The translations under genes were made by a program, and so were the position numbers. Source: Rugalucina vietnamica (taxonomy: Eukaryota > Mollusca > Bivalvia > Lucinida > Lucinidae). Taken from it: 64,000 nucleotides of DNA. The stretch spans positions 63,998,931 through 64,062,930 of the forward strand of contig OZ024869.1 of assembly GCA_964017185.1 (NCBI GenBank), in the 5' to 3' direction. Below the pieces are notes generated by a model. That model searched no databases. It had not been told where the DNA came from and saw only the letters and a program-made list of their open reading frames with translations. Positions 59,101-64,000 of this stretch are shown piece by piece. Each line of letters starts with the position of its first letter. Position 1 is the stretch's first letter.

Positions 59101-62100
59101 CTTGACCCAGTTTATGGCAAGGTCAACATGGGTTGCCCATGCATTTGTGTGGGAAAAACTGTTAAAATGTCATTTGAAGGGAAAAGCCAGCAGGAAATTT
59201 GCAAATGGACAGAATATTGATTATTCTGAAAAAAGAAAATGGCCCAAAGGCTTCTTTTGCCCCTGCACTGGGGTTAAATACCATAATATTCAAACATGTT
59301 TATTGGTATATGCAGCAGATCTCAGGTGAGCGTTTACAGGACCATTGGTCCTCTGGCTGTATTACAGGCATATATATAATTTGTATGGGTTATTTAATTC
59401 ATATGTCCATCTAAGTATCAAGCTGAGGTCAAAAAGCCAAGCCAGTGAAATTTGAAAACCAGACCATGTTTGGACTGAACCATTTTTAGCTCACCTGAGC
59501 TGTCAGGCTCACAAGGTGAGCTTATAGGATGGCCATGATCCGGCGTCCGTCCGTCCGTCCGTCGTCCGTCGTCCGTCCGTCGTCCGTCGTCCGTCCGTCC
59601 GTCCGTCGTCCACCATTTTCAAAGATCTTCTTCTCTGAAACCGCTTGGCCAATCAAAGCCAAATTTTACATGAAGCATCTATGGGAAGGGGGAACCAATG
59701 TGTATATAAATAATCCAGGTCACATGACCAAGATGGCCGCCATGCCCATATATGGTAAAAACCCTTCAAAAATCTTCTTCTCCGGAACCAGTGGACCGAT
59801 TTCAACCAAACTTGGCATGAAGCATCGATGACTCAAGTACTACAATGTGTATATAAATCATGACCTTGCGGTGACCTTGACCTATTTTACGGCAAGGTCA
59901 ACATAGGTCGCCTTTGCATTTGAATGGGAAAAATTGTTAAATTGTCATTTAAAGGAAAAATCTTGCAGAAAATGAGCAGTAGGACCGAATATTAATGATT
60001 CTGAAAAAAATTGGGCCCCAGGGGCTCATCCGCCCCCACCCCGGGGCAATATACATGTATATTATCATAATATTCAAACATCTTCTTCTCTGAAACCGCT
60101 TGGCCAATCAAAGCCAAATTTTACATGAAGCATCTATGGGAAGGGGGAACCAATGTGTATATAAATAATCCAGGTCACATGACCAAGATGGCCGCCATGC
60201 CCATATATGGTAAAAACCCTTCAAAAATCTTTTTCTCTGGAACCGGTGGACCAATTTCAATGAAACTTGGCATGAAGCATCGATGGCTAAAGCACTACAA
60301 CGTATATATAAATCATGACCCTGTGATGACCTTGACCTATTTTACGGCAAGGTCAACATAGGTCGCCAATGCATTTGAATGGGGAAAACTTTTAAAATGA
60401 CATTTAAAGTGAAAGTCTTGCAGGAAATGGGCAGTAGGACTGAATATTAATGATTCTGAAAAAAAAATGGACCCCAGGGGCTCATGTGCCCCCACCCCGG
60501 GGCAATATACATGTATATTTTCACTGTATTCAAACGTCTGCTCCTCTGAAACCACTTGACCAATCAAAGCCAAATTTTATGTAATGCATCAATAGGAAGG
60601 GATAACCAATGTGTATATAAATAATCCAGGTCACATGACCAAGATGGCCGCCATGCCCAAATATGGTAAAAACCCTTCAAAAATCATTTTCTCTGGAACC
60701 GTTGGACCAATTTCAATGAAACTTGGCATGAATTATCGATGGCTAAAGCACTACAATGTATATATAAATCATGACCCTGTGATGACCTTGACCTATTTTA
60801 TGGCAAGGTCAACATAGGTCACCAATGCATTTGAATGGGGAAAACTTTTAAAATGTCATTTAAAGTGAAAGTCTTGCAGGAAATGGGCTAAAGGACTGAC
60901 TATTAATGATTCTGACAAAAAATGGACCACAGGGGCTCATATGCCCCCACCCCGGGGCAATATACTTGTATATCTCCATAATATTCAAACATGTGCTCCT
61001 CTGAAACCACTCGGCCAATCAAAGCCAAATTTTATGTGAAGCATCTAAAGGATGGGGTAATCAATGTGTATATAAATAATCCAGGTCACATGACCAAGAT
61101 AGCCGCCAGGCCCATATATGGTAAAAATCTCTCAAAAATCTTCTTCTCCGGAACCAGTGGACAGATTTCAAGGAAACTTGGCTTGAAGCATCGATGGCTC
61201 AAGTACTACAATGTATATATAAATCATGACCCTGTGATGACCTTGACCCAGTTTATGGCAAGGTCAACATGGGTTGCCAATGCATTTGAATGGGAATAAC
61301 CGTTAAAATGTCATTTGAAGGAAAAAGCCAGCAGGAAATTGGCAAATGGACAAAATATTGATTATTCTGAAAAAGAAAATGGCCCAAGGGCTTCATCTGC
61401 CCCTGCACTGGGATTAAATACCATAATATTCAAACATGTTTATTGGTATATGCTGCAGATCTCAGGTGAGCGTTTACAGGACCATTGGTCCTCTGGTTCA
61501 TTGCTTTCTAAAGATTGTGATATTAGATTTTGAATTACTGGATTTTCTATATTGAAGTTTAAAATTTACATTTATTTCATTTTCTCTAGTTTTGACCCAA
61601 TTTAGGATGGTGAGCCATGTAAAGTGGGTGTAGCTATGACAGATTCAGGCTTCCCAGTGCTCCTATTTTTCCTATTTTTTCCTATATTTTCAGGGCTTCC
61701 TATTTTTTCCTATATTTTGATCCCAAATCCTATATTTTTCCATCAAATTCCTATATTTTTCAAAATGCTGCAGATAATAATGAAATATCAAGGAAAAATC
61801 ATGGAATTTTGGTTTGAAATGCCAGTTTTGATGTCTTTGGCATTCAATTTTTTCCTCGCTCGCTTCGCTCGCTCGTAACTTGATAAATAAAGTATTTTTT
61901 CTTCATCAGAAAACAAGATAATCCCGTGAAGTAAGTTACTTCTACAACTTTAGTAGGTTTTAAAATAATGGATCACACACCTATACCAAAATTACACCAG
62001 TAAGATTTGCCTTCTTGCTGCTATATGTTAATATTTATGGTTTTCAATGCTATAAAAAAGCCATTTTAGGCCGATAATTTCCTATTTTTCTCCTATTTTT

Positions 62101-62279
62101 TGGACATAAATTTCCTATTTTTTGAAGCCCAAAATATATATTTTGTACCAAACTGCACTGGGCAGCCTGCAGATTTGTCAACAGGTTTATATGCCTATGG
62201 TTCTATTATGGCAGGACTGTGGCACAGGTTGAAGACTGGTCGGGGTCAACATATAGACTGTAACCTCCTCTCAACACAG
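41574..62279 (+). CDS. SUGCT: Succinyl-CoA:glutarate CoA-transferase-like gene, N-terminal half, 8 exons
   Basis: The join is 41574-41631, 45782-45943, 46580-46665, 49377-49427, 56717-56837, 57664-57755, 61606-61648 (or 61642), 62173-62279. This gives about 240 codons and the gene continues past the window. Family members (class III CoA-transferases, formyl-CoA transferase fold) move CoA between acids; human SUGCT makes glutaryl-CoA in mitochondria. Landmarks are [96 protein letters not shown] and [15 protein letters not shown], then [11 protein letters not shown]. The order and spacing match human SUGCT as I know it. The N-terminus is basic and hydroxyl-rich ([10 protein letters not shown]), suiting a mitochondrial presequence. 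Phases agree at all junctions. Oddities are a non-GT donor after exon 7 and a triplicated end of exon 5. Confidence 0.9.
41649..41858. mobile_element. GAGCCG-family MITE (copy 5), just after SUGCT exon 1
   Basis: It begins gagccgtgacgcgaggaaac and ends gttttctcacgatgcggctc. It starts 17 bases after the exon 1 donor site. The core 'gcgctgatctgcgcctttg' is shortened relative to the long palindrome of other copies. Confidence 0.8.
41905..42030. mobile_element. GAGCCG-family MITE fragment (copy 6)
   Basis: 'cggacacaaaccggtttgta', 'agaagcttgaaatttcagc' and 'agaacaaaggtgatgat' match the family interior. Both termini are lost. Confidence 0.6.
42455..44889 (+). mobile_element. Hairpin-ended element A with ~455-bp tandem core
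   Basis: The 5' end tttttAGCTCACCTGAGC is followed by a paired AAGGTGAGCT (hairpin) and a GGCGTCCGTCCG run. Five tandem units follow, anchored by GGTCACATGACC at 42667, 43124, 43581, 44033 and 44474. The 3' end has the small hairpin AGGACCATTGGTCCT, then CTGG at 44886-44889. The 3' hairpin with a CTRR-like end and the tandem core recall Helitron/Helentron-derived 'pearl'-type elements of bivalves; that assignment is inference. It sits in SUGCT intron 1. Confidence 0.8.
44890..45009. other. SUGCT intron 1, nothing recognised
   Basis: Short spacer between element A and the palindrome. Confidence 0.4.
45010..45165. repeat. Near-perfect ~155-bp palindrome
   Basis: The left arm from 'ccatcatgggtgtccagtgg' to 'ccattccagtgg' is inverted in the right arm, from 'cccactggaacggtggaccc' to 'ccactgggcacccatgat'. 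The only loop is about 'gaggctcgccgag', itself partly paired. It is probably a foldback MITE. Confidence 0.85.
45166..45781. other. SUGCT intron 1, nothing recognised
   Basis: Open frames here (45385-45633, 45590-45898) have no domain. The latter overlaps exon 2 in the wrong frame. Confidence 0.5.
45782..45943 (+). CDS. SUGCT: SUGCT exon 2
   Basis: The acceptor is ttgttctacag and the donor is GTGAGT at 45944. It encodes [18 protein letters not shown], then [15 protein letters not shown] and [14 protein letters not shown], the CoA-transferase family III N-terminal signature. Confidence 0.93.
46580..46665 (+). CDS. SUGCT: SUGCT exon 3
   Basis: The acceptor is cctgatgcag and the donor is GTAATA at 46666. 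It completes the split Gly and encodes [19 protein letters not shown], then FLSINRNKK, ending on a full codon. Confidence 0.93.
46790..46990. repeat. Foldback element with a loop-free 44-bp palindrome
   Basis: 46904-46947 is a perfect palindrome centred at 46925/46926 (TGCCAACAATTGTTGGCA at its heart). The outer 'gctcaactcagctgagcata' near 46797-46816 pairs roughly with 'ctaagctgagctgagctt' near 46967-46984. Confidence 0.8.
47112..48900. mobile_element. Nested elements with CAGACCCGCTATACCGCG ends
   Basis: An inner element begins CAGACCCGCTATACCGCG near 47216 and ends with inverted CGCGTTATAACGGGTCTG near 48343. The sequence outside it holds 'ggataattcgaacaccgatttt', with a looser inverted match near 48862-48880 ('tttcgaattatcgaac'), suggesting an older host element. 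Pogo/Tigger-type MITEs have ends of this style; that is inference. No transposase frame is seen. Confidence 0.6.
49023..49239. mobile_element. GAGCCG-family MITE (copy 7)
   Basis: It begins gagccgagtcatgagaaaac and ends gttttctcacgcacaggctc. It lies 138 bp before SUGCT exon 4. Confidence 0.8.
49377..49427 (+). CDS. SUGCT: SUGCT exon 4
   Basis: A 51-base exon between gttttcag and GTTTGT. It encodes [17 protein letters not shown], matching the position after NRNKK in the family. It is phase 0 at both ends. Confidence 0.9.
49574..49800 (+). mobile_element. Hairpin-ended element B, 3'-truncated
   Basis: 'tttttagctcacctgagccg' is followed by the paired 'aaggtgagct', 'ggatggccatgatccggcg', part of one core unit and 'ggtcacatgaccgccacgcc'. 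Similarity fades near 49800, and no 3' CTGG hairpin follows. Confidence 0.7.
50040..52070 (-). mobile_element. 5'-truncated L1/Tx1-like LINE with poly(A) and TSD
   Basis: The minus-strand body spans 52057 to 50053 and ends in a 48-base A tail (T-run 50053-50100). The tail is preceded by an AATAAA-containing stretch on the element strand. AATGCAATATCTC occurs directly outside both ends (50040-50052 and 52058-52070), a 13-bp target-site duplication (14 if the next T is counted). The element lies antisense in SUGCT intron 4. Confidence 0.9.
50813..51970 (-). CDS. LINE ORF2 C-terminal region (L1/Tx1 type)
   Basis: The 385-codon intact frame is the part of ORF2 after the RT core. It holds [40 protein letters not shown] and the zinc-knuckle-like CTFC...[10 protein letters not shown]. 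The same frame is open upstream to about 52056 ([15 protein letters not shown]...EGGLRM), where the copy is truncated. The RT catalytic core and endonuclease are absent, so it cannot transpose alone. Family recognition rests on the EGGLRM, ALK.TWI.RLL and IRHLLWxC style of L1/Tx1 elements. Confidence 0.82.
   Translation of the reverse strand: MRMVNLQAFIEALKLTWIRRLLNTDRKWQDFIKLDIEVEKLLSCNTEYLVENIKKMKNSFWIDVLKSFIKFNRKNTLDEEDILKTPIFHNQCIKIGGKVIFNNIWFKKGIRFINDLVKENGEFFSYDEFLEKNGNLQTHYLQYLGIVQTIKEYLKSINITLTGRSPMPFIPSHISPIIKNKQGARTMYDILNYNNETPTAKQTWTNAYNFLDKEWKQIYLYPFKTTKYSQLRWFQIRINHNILVTNKLLHHMNITDDSSCTFCSTMEETIIHLLWSCSKTQDFLNLMISWFESFDIHIKLSEKLFLFGVESLRDQKLTKIQHFFLLYAKYYIYCSRGNNQVPMLTVFKKKLYFMYKMHMEIALMNNDLEAFSKEWSPYNLHKIRI
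52071..52350. other. SUGCT intron 4, nothing recognised
   Basis: Host intron sequence between two insertions. Confidence 0.4.
52351..52656. mobile_element. piggyBac-like MITE with TTAA
   Basis: TTAACACTTTCACTGCCacg at 52351 is mirrored by ggcGGCAGTGAATGTGTTAA ending at 52656. TTAA is at both edges. A 'acgactacagtcgtcggygg' unit occurs twice near the right end. The sequence style and the TTAA target fit piggyBac/Looper-type elements. Confidence 0.78.
52657..53191. other. SUGCT intron 4; unexplained 149-codon open frame
   Basis: The open frame at 52644-53093 starts inside the piggyBac-like TIR and has no domain I recognise. A different frame near 52783-52850 gives an acidic DSDSED-like run with a stop in it. 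No gene is called. Confidence 0.4.
53192..56254 (+). mobile_element. Hairpin-ended element C with composite tandem core
   Basis: The 5' hairpin is tttttagctcacctgagcc. There are three roughly 310-bp units marked by 'ctctggttgctatggcaact' or a close variant at about 53409, 53713 and 54038. Units related to element A follow, with GGTCACATGACC at 54337, 55261 and 55729. The 3' end is 'aggaccaatggtcctctgg' (to 56254). The mixture of two unit types suggests recombination between family members. Confidence 0.78.
56289..56523. mobile_element. GAGCCG-family MITE (copy 8)
   Basis: It begins gagctgcgacatgagaaaag and ends gttttctcatgatgcagctc. The core palindrome 'gatcagctgtgcagttactg' plus its mirrored half lies near 56440-56470. 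It sits 193 bp upstream of SUGCT exon 5. Confidence 0.82.
56717..56837 (+). CDS. SUGCT: SUGCT exon 5
   Basis: The acceptor is cattttcag and the donor is GTTAGT at 56838. It encodes [17 protein letters not shown], then [15 protein letters not shown] and GLIYCSITG, with the last Gly codon split. The family's ENY-PGKL and IYCSITG motifs are present. Confidence 0.93.
56762..57068 (+). repeat. SUGCT: 113-bp tandem triplication of the SUGCT exon 5 end
   Basis: Repeat units start at 56762, 56875 and 56988 (period 113). Each includes the last roughly 25 codons of exon 5, the donor GTTAG and, in the first two, the same start of the intron. Unit 2 is nearly identical to unit 1. Unit 3 differs mainly at synonymous or mild positions ([14 protein letters not shown] against [14 protein letters not shown]). 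Units 2 and 3 have no usable in-phase acceptor that I can see. Confidence 0.92.
57064..57663. other. SUGCT intron 5, nothing recognised beyond exon copies
   Basis: No further exon or element end was supported. Confidence 0.4.
57664..57755 (+). CDS. SUGCT: SUGCT exon 6
   Basis: The acceptor is cttatctag and the donor is GTTGGT at 57756. It completes the Gly of SITG and encodes [19 protein letters not shown], then [11 protein letters not shown]. It ends in phase 0. Confidence 0.93.
57859..59356 (+). mobile_element. Hairpin-ended element D
   Basis: The 5' hairpin tttttagctcacctgagccg, a CCGTCCGTCG run and three core units (GGTCACATGACC or one-base variants at 58034, 58490 and 58943) are followed by the 3' end 'aggaccattggtcctctgg' (to 59356). 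It lies in SUGCT intron 6. Confidence 0.8.
59483..61496 (+). mobile_element. Hairpin-ended element E, four core units
   Basis: The 5' hairpin starts at 59483, followed by a long (CCGTCCGTCGT)-type run (59545-59610). Core anchors are at 59718, 60173, 60629 and 61084. The 3' end 'aggaccattggtcctctgg' reaches 61496. Only about 125 bp separates it from element D, in the same orientation. Confidence 0.82.
61606..61648 (+). CDS. SUGCT: SUGCT exon 7 (unusual 3' boundary)
   Basis: The acceptor is cccaatttag. It encodes [13 protein letters not shown] and then stops matching the family. No GT lies at the expected boundary after ACA-G (61642). Using TCAG|GC at 61648 gives a GC-AG intron, keeps the phase and adds two residues. 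Ending at 61642 would need an intron that begins AT. Confidence 0.75.
61649..62140. repeat. TCCTATTTTT-rich repeat filling SUGCT intron 7
   Basis: Words 'cctattttttcctatatttt' and variants crowd 61665-61760. They recur near 62083-62120, next to 'gaagccc', with 'gggcttcc' near 61693. The edges look roughly inverted ('ggcttcc' left, 'gaagccc' right), as in a MITE. The repeat starts directly at the odd donor of exon 7. Confidence 0.55.
62173..62279 (+). CDS. SUGCT: SUGCT exon 8 (last in window)
   Basis: The acceptor is cagcctgcag and the donor is GTATGT at 62280. It encodes (D)[18 protein letters not shown], then [17 protein letters not shown], ending on a full codon. About 200 C-terminal residues remain to the right of the window. 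Confidence 0.93.
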
Positions 62280-62405
62280 GTATGTTATCACCCAGAAGAA
62301 GGTGGGACATATTTTGTTTTTTACATCATTTGTTTTTATTTCATTAATGTTTCTACATTAGACTTGCTGTACTAAGTGCATGGTTTTGAAACCGAACTTT
62401 GCCTT

Positions 62406-64000
62406 TACTAGCTCGCCTGTACGAAGTGCACAGAGCTATTGTTGTCACCTCGGTCATCCGCGTTTACGTTTACGTGTGCGTCTGCGTCACACTTTCGGTT
62501 AAAGTTTTTAAAATTGTTATATCTTGATAGTCACTGACCAGAAATCATTCATATTAAGAACATTGCTGCATATGAGGGTCCTCTGTGATTTAGTGTGAAG
62601 GGACCCGTGGGGTCATGCCTGGGGGCGGGGCTAGAGGTCAATATCTAGAACACCTTTGTACAATGCTCAGATGCTGTGTTAGTTTCTCATCAACTGTAAA
62701 GCATAGAACTGTCAAACCTTACATAAGGCTTCTCCTTGATGTCCCGACTCGGCACCCACATTGACCTACTTACCTTGACCTATATTTCATGCTCCAGTGA
62801 CTTTGTCATTTTTGAAGCCAACCCTTAATATCTCATCAACTATAAAGCCTACAACCATCAAACCTTGCATATGGCTTCTCCTTGATGTCCCGACTCTGAC
62901 CCACATTGACCTACTGACCTTGACCTATATTTCATGCTCCAGTGACTTTGTCATTTTTGAAGCCAACCCTTAATATCTCATCAACTATAAAGCCTACAAT
63001 CATCAAACCTTGCATATGGCTTCTCCTCGATGTCCCGACTTTGCACCCACATTGATCTAGTGACCTTGACCTATATTTCGTGCTATAGTGACTTTGTCAT
63101 TTTTGAAACCAACTCTTAATATCTCATCAACTATAAAGCCTACAACCATCAAACCTTGCATATGACTTCTCCTCGATGTCCCGACTCGGCACCAACATTC
63201 ACCTAGTGACCTTGACCTCTAGTGACTTTGTCATTTTTGAAGCCAACTCTTAATATCTCATCAACTATAAAGCCTACAACCATCAAACCTTGCATATGGC
63301 TTCTCCTTGATGTCCCGACTTTGCACCCACATTGATCTAGTGACCTTGACCTATATTTCGTGCTCTAGTGACTTTGTCATTTTTGAAACCAACTCTTAAT
63401 ATCTCATCAACTATAAAGCCTACAACCATCAAACCTTGCATATGACTTCTCCTCGATGTCCCGACTCGGCACCCACATTCACCTAGTGACCTTGACCTCT
63501 AGTGACTTTGTCATTTTTGAAGCCAACTCTTAATATCTCATCAACTATAAAGCCTACAACCATCAAACCTTGCATATGGCTTCTCCTTGATGTCCCGACT
63601 TTGCACCCACATTGATCTAGTGACCTTGACCTATATTTCGTGCTCTAGTGACTTTGTCATTTTTGAAACCAACTCTTAATATCTCATCAACTATAAAGCC
63701 TACAACCATCAAACCTTGCATATGACTTCTCCTCGATGTCCCGACTCGGCACCCACATTCACCTAGTGACCTTGACCTATATTTCGTGCTCTAGTGACTT
63801 TGTCATTTTTGAAGCCAACCCTTAATATCTCATCAACTATAAAGCCTACAACCATCAAACCTTGCATATGGCTTCTCCTCGATGTCCCGACTTTGCACCC
63901 ACATTGATCTAGTGACCTTGACCTATATTTCGTGCTCTAGTGACTTTGTCATTTTTGAAGCCAACCATTAATATCTCATCAACTATAAAGCCTACAACCA
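62406..64000 (+). repeat. 146-bp satellite with higher-order period, headed by a hairpin
   Basis: A hairpin-like start 'tagctcgcctgtacgaagtg' then 'cacagagcta' lies at 62410-62440. Tandem units follow from about 62680 to the window edge. The word 'ttaatatctcatcaactata' occurs at 62825, 62970, 63116, 63250, 63396, 63530, 63676, 63822 and 63968. Spacings are 145, 146, 134, 146, 134, 146, 146 and 146. The 134-bp unit lacks 12 bp around 'tatatttcgtgc'. It lies in the SUGCT intron after exon 8. Confidence 0.92.

Noticed and set aside
59529..59610. CRISPR-like array of CCGTCCGTCGT repeats
   Set aside because: It is a short microsatellite at the start of a eukaryotic repeat element, with no unique spacers.

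Overview
This is eukaryotic, AT-rich DNA, most likely from a bivalve mollusc. I infer this from spliced animal-type genes, a dense load of small terminal-inverted-repeat (TIR) elements, LINEs and tRNA-derived SINEs, and long elements that start with a GCTCACCTGAGC-type hairpin and carry tandem cores. I recognise the last type as common in bivalve genomes. The species cannot be fixed from the sequence alone.

Three host genes can be supported. (1) A PLAC8-domain (cornifelin-like) gene lies on the minus strand. It has three coding exons at 15439-15227, 14448-14380 and 8001-7954, all joined in phase 0, giving a complete 109-residue protein. (2) An intron-free block of seven C2H2-type zinc fingers lies on the plus strand at 27875-28519, with a poly(A) signal close behind. 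(3) The N-terminal half of a SUGCT-type gene (succinyl-CoA:glutarate CoA-transferase, class III CoA-transferase family) lies on the plus strand. It has eight exons from 41574 to 62279 and runs off the right edge. Its reading frame can be followed through every splice junction except one odd donor, which falls exactly at the codon for the expected catalytic aspartate.

Nearly everything else is mobile or repetitive DNA. From 1 to 41 kb there are LINE fragments at 3.2-5.0, 20.5-20.7, 21.5-25.6, 34.3-35.8 and 37.5-38.9 kb. There is a 3.4-kb TIR element at 15.8-19.2 kb, nested TIR elements at 31.4-34.1 kb and many MITEs. From 41.6 to 62.3 kb the SUGCT introns hold four complete and one truncated copy of a hairpin-bounded family with about 450-bp tandem units. 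They also hold an antisense L1/Tx1-like LINE with a clean target-site duplication and several further MITEs. The window ends in a 146-bp satellite with a higher-order period.

The most notable points are: a 113-bp triplication of a SUGCT exon end including its splice donor; the non-GT donor at the catalytic codon; a repeat family that places consensus-like transcription-factor motifs about every 455 bp through SUGCT introns; a duplicated pre-miRNA-sized hairpin in a PLAC8 intron; and several nested insertions whose target-site duplications allow relative dating.
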